Source: Phymatolithon calcareum
Lineage: Eukaryota > Rhodophyta > Florideophyceae > Hapalidiales
Length of the DNA: 64,000 bases
Direction: 5' to 3'
Assembly: GCA_977006965.1 (NCBI GenBank)
Contig: OZ345355.1
Span: 3,100,001 to 3,164,000, forward strand
Shown: piece after piece, positions 30,774 to 41,117 of the stretch
Position numbering within the stretch: position 1 is the first letter of the stretch
Layout: each line of letters opens with the position of its first letter
The notes under the pieces: generated by a model
The model's input: the letters and a program-made list of their open reading frames with translations, nothing else
The model's database searches: none
What the model was told of the DNA's origin: nothing
Made by a program: the position numbers and the translations under genes

Positions 30774-31622
30774 ATGCCAAACACAGTCCTGATCACCGGC
30801 TGCTCCAGTGGCATTGGCAAAGCCACAGCAAATCTCTTCGCCGATAAGGGGTGGAATGTTGTAGCTACCATGCGTAACACTGAATGCGATGCTGGAAAGG
30901 AGCTCTCAAAGCGCTCCAATGTACTCGTCGCCACACTCGACGTTATCGATCGCTCTTCCATCGACTCTGCCGTTGCCACCACTATTGAGAAATTCGGCAG
31001 CCTCGATGTTGTGATCAACAGTGCCGGGTATGTTCTCTACGGTCCTGCTGAGTTCACAAAGAAAGAGCAAGCAATGGCGCACTTCGAAACAAACATTTAC
31101 GGTGCCCTCGCTGTTATTCAAGCCGCACTTCCGCACTTCCGCTCCAAGAAGGCCGGATTGATCGTGAAGGTTGGATCCCTTTTCGGACGAACCGTCGTGG
31201 CTCCTTTCTATCCCCTGCATTGTGCGTCCAAGTATGCGCTTGAGGGACTCACGGAGGCCCTCAACTTGGAGTTAGTGCCGCTCGGTATTCGCGTCAAAAT
31301 CGTTGATCCTGGTTGGACGAATACAGACTATACATCGAGGGTTGTGATGGTGGACAGCGGGGACGACACCACGTACGATAAGGCCGTCAAGAATTCGAGA
31401 GGTGAGTTTGACAATGTGTTCGGACCTCTGCCAAGTTCTGCAGAACATATTGCGAGTGTATTGTACGAAGCGGTTACGGATGGGACAGAGAAGGTGAGGT
31501 ACATCGCTGGAAATGATGCTATCAAGCTGATTGAAGAGAGGCAAAGCATGACGGATGAGGAGTGGGAGCAGGCGATGATCAGGAAATTCAATCTTGACAA
31601 GCAATTTATGGCTGCAAATTAG
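30774..31622 (+). CDS. SDR-like protein, no Tyr in catalytic motif (unit 2)
   Basis: 282 aa, full length, same start. The glycine motif TGCSSGIG is intact, as are INSAG and S135. The catalytic segment reads LHCASKYALEGL: position 149 is His as in the other copies, and position 150 is Cys (TGT against TAT in units 1 and 3), so no Tyr lies near K153. The pseudogene form YCASK suggests Cys150 is ancestral and Tyr150 arose in the other copies. Normal SDR catalysis is unlikely unless another residue substitutes. Other replacements are few and the frame is intact, which suggests either very recent damage or retained non-catalytic function. Confidence 0.85.
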   Translation: MPNTVLITGCSSGIGKATANLFADKGWNVVATMRNTECDAGKELSKRSNVLVATLDVIDRSSIDSAVATTIEKFGSLDVVINSAGYVLYGPAEFTKKEQAMAHFETNIYGALAVIQAALPHFRSKKAGLIVKVGSLFGRTVVAPFYPLHCASKYALEGLTEALNLELVPLGIRVKIVDPGWTNTDYTSRVVMVDSGDDTTYDKAVKNSRGEFDNVFGPLPSSAEHIASVLYEAVTDGTEKVRYIAGNDAIKLIEERQSMTDEEWEQAMIRKFNLDKQFMAAN

Positions 31623-32371
31623 TCTCTCATTTCAGAATGGATGTTCAACTTGCATGAAAGAGTGGAGCCCTCGCGAGAGTACTTTTTCTACAAATGTAGA
31701 ACGATTTTAGGGTGACTGTGTGAGATCTACAATAGCTATTGGCCTTGATATGATCAAAGTGTTCCGCACCATTGCAGAACACCTTATGGAGCCATGTACA
31801 GGGCCCTGCTCTTCACTGTTTCTTTTTTTCTTTAGACTTGCCGCTAACCATGAATTTTCGAAGGGTTAATACGCGCAATAACACAACAATAACTTTATTG
31901 CAGGCTCCCCATTTTTTGGAAAACCAGTCAAATTTTTCTCCTTGCGCATCATTGATGACAAGATGGCAGGCCGCTTGAAGAATTGTACTTAAGGGATATT
32001 TGATGATTTTATTTTGAGAGCTCCCAAAGCCTCATCTTGGAGAAACGGGGCAGGTCTTGCGATATTCTCTAAGCTAAAGTCCTCTGGCTACTCAACACGT
32101 TCTTGATTCGTAATTCTCTCCCAACAAGAGCTCCTGTGTCTCTTTTGCACTCAAACTCAATTTCTGTACTCATCTTCGACGTCGCTAGAGTACGATGTAA
32201 GGCGACTAGTTCGATTACCGCGGTAATCCCACAGTAAGCACCAAATACTGATTTTCTCCAAAGGGATGCTCGGATTGTACTTCAAGGGGATATTTGATGA
32301 TTTTATTTTTGAGAGCTCCCAAAGCCTCACCTTGGAGTAACGTTGTACTTCAAGCACTGAGTATTATGATT
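31623..32371. other. Intergenic with 50-bp direct repeat (unit 2)
   Basis: Counterpart of 13368-14117, with the same two direct repeats at about 31994-32043 and 32286-32337. No gene. Confidence 0.55.
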
Positions 32372-33440
32372 TCCGAGTTTTTTTATTTTTTATTCAAGTT
32401 TATTTAAAGGCCCCGCAGACTTGCAAAGATATGGGCAAGGCTTCCTCTGATGCTTCCTGCCTTTGTACAGCTCACGAAACGTCCACCAGAATGGCGGACG
32501 GGAAAACTCAGGATTCAAAGTAATCCTATCTCAGTCCTCTATGGGATTGTTGGTGCTCGGACTCAACCGCTTTTTGCCTTGCCTTCTGCGAATCAATACA
32601 GGCCTTCTTCTTTCTCCATGCGTTCTATGAGTGTCTTGCTAAATAGTAAGAGCTCATCTAGTGCCTTTTCTGCTTCCAGTCGTTTTTCTCCTTCGAGGTC
32701 GTACCCTGCTAGCGTGCTTTCAAGGGTCTCCATATGCTCTCTGGCTCTGGTGCAGAATTCTTCCGCCATACTTGTTGTTGACACCTGTGGGAATCTTCCA
32801 CAGGCATACTGCAGCGCGAGTTGCCTGTGCTTCACCTTGGGGAACTTGAGGATTGCTGGTAATTCTCTGTTCTTGTCGTATGGAATCTTCCTTTCCGCTT
32901 CGATTCTAGGCGGTCTCCTTCCATTGCCAGAAATTTAGATCGAAGTGTTTGCGAAGACTGGTTTGTTTGGATATGCTTTACAGCTTCATCAAACGGCTCT
33001 CAGGTCTCTATCACGGCGATATACTGCCATCATGGTTGATTCTGCTTTCGGGCACTTCATTTGAATACATACGTTCTTTCGCCTTGTTCCTTCTCAGCAT
33101 TTTGAAGGCCAAGATTTCTCGTCGATGTGGGGCCGTCTGGATACGGCACAGGAGACGGAGCCTCTCCGTCCTTCCTCGGGCAAGTGGCCCGAATACTTGA
33201 TTGAAGAATGTTGCTTCTACTTCCTTGACAGCATTTTGTAAGTCTTCTGTCCAGGGCGTTAAGTGCATTACGTACTCCCAGCGCGGCTGTACTATCTCCT
33301 TGTATATCTGAATACATTTCTGTATACTTAGCCCTTTCTTGAACACTCCCAGTGCACCCAACTCGTATACGGCCGTCCTTGCTTTCTTTAGTCGTTACAT
33401 CATTAGCGTATCTGTGTTCAATGGGGCTCATTGAACACAT
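32372..33440 (-). mobile_element. LINE-a remnant (unit 2)
   Basis: Copy of 14118-15186 with the same two coding fragments and the same truncation, so the insertion predates the duplication. Confidence 0.8.
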
Positions 33441-33948
33441 CAAACCCCCCCAAATTCCCTACGATCTGCCGGGGTCCACCCCGGCGATTATCAGACTCCC
33501 GAAAACACGGCACCGCCAATTTGCGGTAAAGTGGGCATTCGGTCGGTTCCCCCCAATGAGCACATCACTTCTCACAGACAAGTTTGGTGATACTGTACCA
33601 ATCCTCATGAGCAACCTGGAAGAATACCTCGGAAGATATCAACTAACCAAAGAGGAGATTAATATCACTGAAAAAGCTCTAGAGAAGCTCTCTTCTTCAC
33701 TACCGTCTTTTACAACGACATGGAATAGACAAGGCGCCAATTGAGGAAATCTGATCAGTGGACCCCAAGCTTTTCCCTCCGCCCTTTTACGGGAGAGGCT
33801 TTTTGCAGCAAAGGCTACGACGTTAACCGGGGTTACAAGTATTTGAATAGATGATCGAAGCTACAACGTAGCTGCTGAAACGCATCTTCCTTGCATTCTC
33901 ATGAGTGTTACTGAGGGCGTTTAATAAATTCCAAATTCAAAAAAACGT
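33441..33948 (+). mobile_element. LINE-b 3' end (unit 2)
   Basis: Copy of 15187-15692: diverged C-terminal LINE domain (RHRQFAVKWAFGRFPP) and the shared 3' tail ending in an A-run. Confidence 0.7.
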
Positions 33949-33957
33949 CAAACCCCC

Positions 33958-35264
33958 CCATCATTTGGTGACCAGAATGATACAGACACTGCCACCACAG
34001 CTATGCGCTATGGCAGAAGCATTCTTGACACCATCCTGGGTGTCAACCATCGGAGATACCGATAGGAACTGATTTCTAGTGGACAGAGGAGTACCACAGG
34101 GGTCCCCTCTCAGTCCAAGTCTATAAAACATCTTCATGGATGAGTTTGCGGAATGTATGGGAGAAGTGCCCAGAGATTGGGCCGACGTCCCTTCAATCCT
34201 CTTAGCAGACGACGTAATTTTTCTAGCGAAATCAACTTCCGCTCTGCAGGGATTGTTAGACAAAGCCACTCATTGGGCCCAAGAACGCGGGATGACATGG
34301 AACACGAAGCAAGGAAAAAGCGAGATTCTTGAATCGGATGAGACATCAGGCGTGACATTCCAACTGGCTAATAAGGCCCTCGCACATGTCCCGGAAGTCA
34401 CCTACCTCGGAGTATCCCTAAGACCGTAGGGAGTTACAGATACACAGGTGTTACAGCGCCTCAAGGAGGCAAAGACCGCTCTGTACGAGCTCCGTGCATT
34501 CGGGGTATTCAAGAAGGGAATTGGCATGCATAAGTGCATGCAGGTATACAAGGATTTAATCCAGCCGCGTTGGGAGTACGCTATGCACTTAACACTGGGG
34601 ACAGAAAACGTTCAGAGAGCCGACAAGGAAGTTGAAGAAACGTTTTTCAGACAAGTCTTCGGGCCACTGGCACGAGGAAAGACGGATAGAGTTCGTCTAC
34701 TAATTCGAATCCAAGCTGCTTCCCATGGACAGGAAATACTAGCTTTCAAGATGTTGAGAAGGACCATGGCAAAATAAGGAAAAATCCTGGAGGAACCGCC
34801 AGAGAGAAGAAACTCAGAAGAGCTTCAAGCCACATGCAATGACATCACAGCGATGGAAACCAGAGAACCGTTTGACGAAGCGATGAAGCACATAACAGCG
34901 AAACAATCTGCAGAAGCACTTCGATCAACATTCCTGACATGGGAAGGAGAGAGCCTTGAATCGAAGAGAAAGGGGAAAATTCTGTACGACAAGACGAGAG
35001 AACTCCCTGCAGTACTTAAATTTTCACAACTGAAACACAGTTAACTGGCGGTTCAGTACGCCTTTGGAAGATTTCCCCAAGTGTCTACAACACTGATGGC
35101 AGATAGATTCGGAAACAAAGTCAGACAGCACATGGAGACCTTGGATCGCAAATTGTCAGCATATGAACTCAAGGAAGAAGACAGAGCGGCAACTGAGCAG
35201 GCACTAGATGACATTTTGCTTTTCAGCAAAAAGCCCTATCGAGCGTATGCAGAATGAAGAGGAC
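33958..35264 (+). mobile_element. LINE-c remnant, 5' part, split by copia (unit 2)
   Basis: Reverse transcriptase core (GVPQGSPL, LLADDVIFLAK), thumb and C-terminal domain as in unit 1, without the 27-bp duplication. It has its own stop after VSLRP at 34427. It is cut at 35264 by the copia element and continues at 41493. Confidence 0.82.
35260..35264. repeat. Target-site duplication AGGAC (left)
   Basis: Identical to 41488-41492. The intact single site is at 17035-17039 in unit 1 and 57669-57673 in unit 3. Confidence 0.95.
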
Positions 35265-35634
35265 TGTCGTCAAAAGTGAGAACGGTGGTTTAGAGGAATC
35301 GATGAACCACAGGTAAGTCGATCACTCACACGCAGATTTTGCGGTTGAGGGATCTTGAAGAGAGTCAGGCAACGCCTTGACAAATCTGGTATACTGTGAT
35401 AATGGTAAAATGGAAATCTCTATCTCTCTCTTCTTCCTCCGATTCGAATCAGTTGGGTACCTAGAATATGAGGGACCCGAACATCTAAATGAGGAGGCTA
35501 AATGATACAACACTCAGAGTCGTAGGACAATTACAACTAACAAACACAAGACAATTACTAGCCTCGAAAGTAATTACGAGACGGTTGGAACAAGGACCCA
35601 CAATGCAGAGTCCACACACAATGTAGGGTCCACA
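35265..35634 (-). repeat. 3' LTR of the copia element
   Basis: 370 bp, matching 41118-41487 in a base-by-base reading. On the plus strand it starts TGTCGTCAAAAGTG and ends GGGTCCACA. Confidence 0.95.
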
Positions 35635-35648
35635 CTCACTCTCTTTCC
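35635..35648 (-). promoter_or_regulatory. Polypurine tract of the copia element
   Basis: Read on the minus strand, GGAAAGAGAGTGAG directly precedes the 3' LTR, the position of the plus-strand primer in LTR elements. The Pol stop codon (TGA) lies inside it. Confidence 0.75.
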
Positions 35649-38600
35649 GAATCGAATTTGCTGACATTCTTTGGCTTGCGCACTACCCACTGCTCCACGG
35701 GGAGGTCGCAAACTCCATCCACGACAACGCGGGTTAGTGCATCATTATGCCCAACTTTAGTTAGGCTGTCCGCGGGCTTCGCTTGGCTGCGGACAAACCC
35801 GATGTCCGATATTTCATTCATCTGATAGGCCTCACGTGCGGCGAGTAGGTCGATCATTAGCCTCTTCTCGGTCAAAATGGTGTTCTTGACTATTGTATCG
35901 AACAGCGACTTGCTGTCAGTGAACATTGATAGCGGAATGCGTGCTCTAGTGATGCGTTCAAGGTCATGCTTTACCATGAACGCGAAATCGAATGCATCGG
36001 CTAGAGCATAGAGCTCGGCGCCAAGAACCGATCGTACAACGCGTTTCCTTTTGTACGACTTGAAGTGCAGTACATTACAAGCGTTACTTGCATCGCATAG
36101 TAAAACGATAAATCCAAGCTGCGATGATCCATCTCGGTTGTTGGAGAACGATGAGTCCGAATATACGCGTAAGTGTATGGTTTCCATGTTTAGCTTTCGG
36201 TAAGTCAGACCACGATCTGGCATCGCTTTGATTGTACGTATAGCACTGTTCAGTACTTCGATGCACTTGGCATCAAATTGAGCGTCCGTGACTTGCGCAG
36301 ATTGTGCGATGGCGCAAGCAACTTCTGCTCTGGTGTGGACAAGCCATGCTGCTTGCATTCGGCGTGAACAGAAGACAGCGTACACAGCATCAGACGGTAG
36401 TACTTCGATTCGTTGTGCTCTGCTCTCCTGGTGAAGAACAAAGCCGATATCCGTCGTTCGTACTTCAGTGCCTGCAAATGTAAATTCATCGTACATGCGC
36501 TCGCGGGATTCGAAGCGGCGCAGGGTTTTTTCAGTATGCTTTTCGAAATCGGTGTCGCCAGCGTGTATAACGTCATCAACATGGTCACCGGCGAGGCCGG
36601 ATAGATGTGATTTTCCTGCTGACTTCTGGTGCAGGTAGTGTAATGACAGGTCACCAGTCGCTTTTACCATGTGCAAATCGTCTCGGATGTGGTCACTTAG
36701 AGTCACTGCCCAGTAGTCGCCGGCGTCCGGTAGTCCATACAATGGGCGTTTAAGTTTCAATAGCGTTCCGGGTGGCATATTGAGTTCCTTTGCTGGACGC
36801 ATATATAATTCTCTGTCCAGCTTATCTTTAGACTGGAGATACGCTTGGCGCACATCGTGGGTCCAGATTCTGAACGAAAAAACGGCCGCAAGGCTGACGA
36901 TAATGCGCAGCGAGCAGTGTGACAGTGTAGAGCATGCGTGTACTAGTACGTCCTTGTCGTTGTCCCTATTTCCTTGTGCGACGAAGCGAGCGCGGTGTTG
37001 AGGATTGTTTGTCTCAGTTTGCTTTATTGTGCAAACGAAACGGGATCCGATGATGTTGGCGCCTTTTGGGATATCGCTTTCGTGCACGGGTGTCCATACG
37101 CCGCGTCGCTCTAAACCTTGGAACTCTTCTATTTTTGCTTTCTTGAACTCAGATGAGCGACAGCGAGGGTCGGCGGGATGGAGTACGATGGTAATGTATG
37201 CCGTGCTTGTGCGAGGTGGCATAGGTACGGGGCATGCTACAGCGTCTAGCTGCTTGCGGATAGTCTGTAGTGTGGTGTCGCCGTTGAGTGCACGCTCTGG
37301 TATTACTTGCACAATGTGATGCTTAACTTCTTTGCCATCGCGTAAGATGTAGAGCATTTTTCCGTCCAGACGCGTCACAGGATATGGACCGAAGAGCTTG
37401 CGGTCCGACTCTCTGCGCACACGCACAAGGTCCCCTGGTGCTAATATATAGTCTGCTGCCGGTGGCACCTTTGCGTTCAGCGCACGGCGGATGCGTAGCT
37501 CTGCGGTAATTGTCGACATCTCTTGCCGTGCAATAAGCAAACTGCGCATGCGGTCGGATTGACCTGGTAGTTTAGTACGAACGGCCGGAAATTGAGGAAC
37601 GACACCGAAAACAAGCATTGACGGTACAAGTCCTTCGGGCCCCATGACGTCATTCATTGCTTTGCATGCTAGCCGCAGTGAAAGCTGTTTGTCGAGTGCG
37701 GGGGCCTCGTGACGAATTTTCAGGAAGATGCGTCTCAATGGCGCATGGTATCGCTCCCCTACTCCCAACGAGTTATGGCTTTCCACGCCAGATAATTGCA
37801 GGGTAATGCCTGCCGAGTCGGTGAGCTTCTGCCAGCGCACGGATGTGAAAATACTTCCTTGGTCGACGCGGATATTGTTGGGATAACCCACGTATAGAGT
37901 TACCCAACAAGCCAGGAATGCATGCCATGCATCCTCGACAGATTGACCCTTCAAAAATGTCGCGGCGCTAAAGTGTGTTGCAGTGTCGACAACGTGTAGT
38001 ACGGCATCCCCTTGTAGGAACATCAAGTCCAGTGCCAGCTCTTGATTGAAGATGAGGTCGAGGTCGGGAAGAGAAGCCCGGAAACGGGAGCGATCAGTGC
38101 TGAATGTTTGGCAAGTAGCGCATGCCTTGGATATTTTCTCCAAAATCGCTTTCGTTTTCCCGTCGACTTCGGTGGGCTTTGCGCGAGACAGTACGTTGAA
38201 TAACTCTTCTGCACTTGGGTGGAAAAACTGTCTGTGAAGTTTGACCAGCTCCGTTTGCGTGAACATAATAGTAGCATATGACCAGCAATAGAAGATGTGG
38301 CCCGACTTTCTGGTCAGCCGTAAAGACCAACCGCCGCGTTTGCATACCCACAGATTGTCGACGTTGTCGATGAAGAGTCCATGATCGTCTAGAAAGTCTA
38401 GTCCGATGAGAAGTGGGACGTCAGCCGGGATTATGTCCACATGTCGGGATAAGTATGCGCCGCCGTGAATCGGAATGCGGAACTCGATAGTACCAATACT
38501 TATTTGTCCGCCATCGCCAAAATAAAATCCCGCATTGGAGAAGCGGGGTTTGAAGGGAATGTTGACGCATTTGCAGTAAAGGCGAGCTTGCCGTTCGCCA

Positions 38601-38878
38601 GCGACGCATTTTTCTGCTCCGGTGTCTAGCAGTGCACCGAGAAAATGTTGACTTGGTTGAAACACGGCGTTAATTTTAGTCGACATGACATGGTAAACGC
38701 GGTGATATTGTCGGGATGTTGACAAAGCAATAGAGCTGAGACTATTGAGAAAGGAAATGTGCTCAATGCGTGATTCAGATTGGGGTTGTAGATCGTGCCG
38801 GTTAGGCATGACAACTTTCATCGGTAGCCTTATTTCGGAAGAATGTTGGCCATTCAAACTTCCGGCTAAAAATCCCAT
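35636..38878 (-). CDS. pol: Copia Pol polyprotein, 1080 aa
   Basis: Self-processing polyprotein that copies the element RNA and inserts the DNA. Domains in order: aspartic protease with LLDTGAEK (D85-T86-G87); integrase with zinc finger H215-H220-C253-C256 and catalytic D284, D339 and E375 (35 residues between the last two); reverse transcriptase with THDVRQAYLQSK (D675), RPLYGLPDAG and catalytic HVDD (766-769), where copia usually has YVDD; and RNase H with YSDSSFSNNRDG, GAELYALADA, FTDSKSLFD and the closing KPADSLTK. There are no internal stops. Its ATG overlaps the end of gag by 13 nt in the -1 frame, so expression could be by frameshift or by stop-start reinitiation. Confidence 0.95.
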   Translation of the reverse strand: MGFLAGSLNGQHSSEIRLPMKVVMPNRHDLQPQSESRIEHISFLNSLSSIALSTSRQYHRVYHVMSTKINAVFQPSQHFLGALLDTGAEKCVAGERQARLYCKCVNIPFKPRFSNAGFYFGDGGQISIGTIEFRIPIHGGAYLSRHVDIIPADVPLLIGLDFLDDHGLFIDNVDNLWVCKRGGWSLRLTRKSGHIFYCWSYATIMFTQTELVKLHRQFFHPSAEELFNVLSRAKPTEVDGKTKAILEKISKACATCQTFSTDRSRFRASLPDLDLIFNQELALDLMFLQGDAVLHVVDTATHFSAATFLKGQSVEDAWHAFLACWVTLYVGYPNNIRVDQGSIFTSVRWQKLTDSAGITLQLSGVESHNSLGVGERYHAPLRRIFLKIRHEAPALDKQLSLRLACKAMNDVMGPEGLVPSMLVFGVVPQFPAVRTKLPGQSDRMRSLLIARQEMSTITAELRIRRALNAKVPPAADYILAPGDLVRVRRESDRKLFGPYPVTRLDGKMLYILRDGKEVKHHIVQVIPERALNGDTTLQTIRKQLDAVACPVPMPPRTSTAYITIVLHPADPRCRSSEFKKAKIEEFQGLERRGVWTPVHESDIPKGANIIGSRFVCTIKQTETNNPQHRARFVAQGNRDNDKDVLVHACSTLSHCSLRIIVSLAAVFSFRIWTHDVRQAYLQSKDKLDRELYMRPAKELNMPPGTLLKLKRPLYGLPDAGDYWAVTLSDHIRDDLHMVKATGDLSLHYLHQKSAGKSHLSGLAGDHVDDVIHAGDTDFEKHTEKTLRRFESRERMYDEFTFAGTEVRTTDIGFVLHQESRAQRIEVLPSDAVYAVFCSRRMQAAWLVHTRAEVACAIAQSAQVTDAQFDAKCIEVLNSAIRTIKAMPDRGLTYRKLNMETIHLRVYSDSSFSNNRDGSSQLGFIVLLCDASNACNVLHFKSYKRKRVVRSVLGAELYALADAFDFAFMVKHDLERITRARIPLSMFTDSKSLFDTIVKNTILTEKRLMIDLLAAREAYQMNEISDIGFVRSQAKPADSLTKVGHNDALTRVVVDGVCDLPVEQWVVRKPKNVSKFDSERE

Positions 38879-40113
38879 CCGGGATCAGAGTCGGTGGGAC
38901 CATTGCCGTGACTGATGGCGAGCTCTTGCAGTTTGTTGTACCAAATGTCCGAAGTGCTATTGGTATCGCTCGATGTGGGCTCCATCGTACTTGCCTTCAT
39001 CACAGTTGATGCTGTAGGCTCACTGACACTACCAGTGGTGTCGATGGCAAACAGTTCGCGAGCATGTTCGTCGGCGATGAACAATGGGTCGTCGTCTAGA
39101 TGTACTATCGTGTCCGTCTCTTCGGCGAACGTGATCAATACGCGCTTGAACCCTTCTTCCCGAGTGACTTTATTCTTCTTCATTTGCCAATCGACCATGT
39201 TTGCTGCGACGCGTTTGCCGTTGTACGGCTCAGTACAATCGGGAACAATATGTCCCTTGTGGTTGCAGTTCCAGCATACGATGTCGTCACCATGCCGTTT
39301 GCGAAATAGATTTTGCCGCATACGACCGCGGCCTCTGTAGCTACCACGACCGCGTGTGGAGCTATGATTACCGTAGCGTCCTTGGTTGTGATCGTAGATG
39401 CTAGAGGGGTCGCTAGTGTCAGCACCCTTGCCGTAATCCGGGTGTATTGTGGTGTACGTTTGTAAACTCGCGGCAAGGTCGGTAAGAAAACTTTGGTATG
39501 TGCACGATGTCGATGCAGACATGCGGTTAATTGCTTCTGTCGCCCATGGCAACTTGAGCACTGCGCGGTGTAGGAACTCCTTCTTTGCGGGTTCGTGGTT
39601 GAATGCTGTAGGGCATTGGTGAATTCGAGTGCTAATTGTGCTCCCGAGCTTGACAAGAGCATCATTCGGACCGCATTTTTCAGACAGAAATGAGTTGAAC
39701 GATAGGGAGAATAGATAGTCCTTTACCCTGTTCTGCTGATGCGGCGAATTAAATTTGGCATTCATCATAGAGGCGGCAGTGCGGTAGTCGCTCGCAGTAA
39801 CGGATATCTCGTCGTTGTAGAAATCGAGTGCAGTGCCGGATAATATGTTGTGAAAATACTTGAGCTTTTCGTCTTCGGAGAGAGAGTAATCGTCACACAC
39901 ACGCTCCCATGTCTTTTGGTATTTCGCCCAAGAGGAGTCAATTTGCCCATTAAATTTGTCTTCCTTATTCTTAAAACGGACAGCGATATCGTGGTGAACA
40001 CGGCGTGTGGGCGTGTATGCGCCCTTGGGGCTGGATGAGTACGTCGGCGTAGCGGAGGCATTCGCTGCACGATTGCGACGATGGAGTGGGATGTGCTGCT
40101 CCTGCTGCGCCAT
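38866..40113 (-). CDS. gag: Copia Gag, 415 aa
   Basis: Capsid and nucleocapsid protein. The N-terminal two thirds are mainly helical, with a retrotransposon Gag core around FKNKEDKFNGQIDSSWAKYQ to SFLTDLAASLQTY. An RG-rich basic stretch (STRGRGSYRGRGRMRQ) and one CCHC knuckle, CWNCNHKGHIVPDC (C280, C283, H288, C293), bind RNA. The acidic Ser/Thr-rich C-terminus ends at TAG 38866. The ATG at 40113 lies six bases after the stop of ORF1, in the same frame. Confidence 0.9.
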   Translation of the reverse strand: MAQQEQHIPLHRRNRAANASATPTYSSSPKGAYTPTRRVHHDIAVRFKNKEDKFNGQIDSSWAKYQKTWERVCDDYSLSEDEKLKYFHNILSGTALDFYNDEISVTASDYRTAASMMNAKFNSPHQQNRVKDYLFSLSFNSFLSEKCGPNDALVKLGSTISTRIHQCPTAFNHEPAKKEFLHRAVLKLPWATEAINRMSASTSCTYQSFLTDLAASLQTYTTIHPDYGKGADTSDPSSIYDHNQGRYGNHSSTRGRGSYRGRGRMRQNLFRKRHGDDIVCWNCNHKGHIVPDCTEPYNGKRVAANMVDWQMKKNKVTREEGFKRVLITFAEETDTIVHLDDDPLFIADEHARELFAIDTTGSVSEPTASTVMKASTMEPTSSDTNSTSDIWYNKLQELAISHGNGPTDSDPGWDF

Positions 40114-40119
40114 AGTGTA

Positions 40120-40974
40120 TTAATTAGGCGCATCTTGAATTCCCCCGGGATTCTGTCTGTACGGCTGATGTTGCGCGGGCAAGGGTGTGCTTTTTCCGTC
40201 AAACATTTCTGGATGGCCGAATTGCCGTTGTATTGGTTCCGGCGGAAAAATGAGGGCCGGCGCGGATTGCGCGGGGGGACGGATTGGATGTATTTTCAAC
40301 GCTGGTGAGGAAGACCTTTGCAGTGGCGTCGTGGTGTAGGGATTGACCACAGGCGGCACTGATAGTGATTGCAATGCCTCCGGTTTGTTTTGCATTGTTG
40401 TAGAGTAATGTGTTGCCGGTGATAAAGGAGGGCGTGGTGACGTTGATGGGCTTAGGTCTGCCGGCTCAAGCATCCGAAATCGATCGATGATCTTGTATGC
40501 GAGATTGCGCTCTGCCGCATTTTCTTCTCCGGAGTACACTGTTGCCGCTATTTGATAGTTATTGAAGCGCTTTGGGCAATCCGAGAATGGCACAAGGTTT
40601 ATGCCTAATCGTTCGAAGAGCCTTTTGAGTTTCACAAAGTAATCTTTCCGAGAAAGGATGGCTCGCGAAAATAGCTTGTGTGGGGGGAAATCATCACGGA
40701 GGGCATCCAGAAATCCGTCGGGTGTGATAATGCGTCCTTCATGCTGGAGATCACTGAGAATTGCTCGGATTTCGAGGATGAATTGCTTCTGCTCCGGAAG
40801 TTCAGCATTGGTTTTGCTCATGAACAGTGCAGATTTCACACGACGGGGCGCGATATCGCCATGTGCGGGATCTTCATCATAGTCTTGAGCATGAGATGGG
40901 CCGGGTTCTCCCGGTTTTCGAGTTCCTGCAACAACAGCTCCGGGGTTCGGCTCAGGTGTGCCGGGAGGGGTCAT
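40120..40974 (-). CDS. Copia ORF1, 284 aa, in frame with gag
   Basis: First open frame downstream of the 5' LTR, ATG at 40974. It is Pro-rich at both ends with a helical middle (TNAELPEQKQFILEIRAILS, FVKLKRLFERLGINLVPFSD). I recognise no domain. It ends in a TAA, and after TAC ACT the gag ATG follows in the same frame, so one codon separates a 284-aa and a 415-aa frame. It may be an N-terminal Gag extension reached by readthrough, a separate accessory protein, or one gag split by a nonsense mutation. Confidence 0.75.
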   Translation of the reverse strand: MTPPGTPEPNPGAVVAGTRKPGEPGPSHAQDYDEDPAHGDIAPRRVKSALFMSKTNAELPEQKQFILEIRAILSDLQHEGRIITPDGFLDALRDDFPPHKLFSRAILSRKDYFVKLKRLFERLGINLVPFSDCPKRFNNYQIAATVYSGEENAAERNLAYKIIDRFRMLEPADLSPSTSPRPPLSPATHYSTTMQNKPEALQSLSVPPVVNPYTTTPLQRSSSPALKIHPIRPPAQSAPALIFPPEPIQRQFGHPEMFDGKSTPLPAQHQPYRQNPGGIQDAPN

Positions 40975-41117
40975 TGCGAATTGGACAGTGTACCACAGTC
41001 GAATATTCTGACTTGATACTGGATTGGATTTTTCGGGCTTCGGAATTTCTTTTTTTTTTGAAAAAACAAGAATGTTTCTGACTTATTCGATCGTTCCACT
41101 TCGAGTGGAATCGCGAT
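40975..41117 (-). promoter_or_regulatory. Copia leader with hairpin
   Basis: Untranslated leader between the 5' LTR and ORF1. Next to the LTR is a hairpin with arms TTCCACT and AGTGGAA around TCG (41096-41112). I could not identify a conventional primer-binding site (TGG directly after the LTR). Confidence 0.55.

Noticed and set aside
41099-41117. A tRNA primer-binding site next to the 5' LTR of the copia element
   Set aside because: The first bases after the LTR do not start with TGG, and the nearest TGG lies in a hairpin without match to a tRNA 3' end that I can derive. The primer remains unknown.
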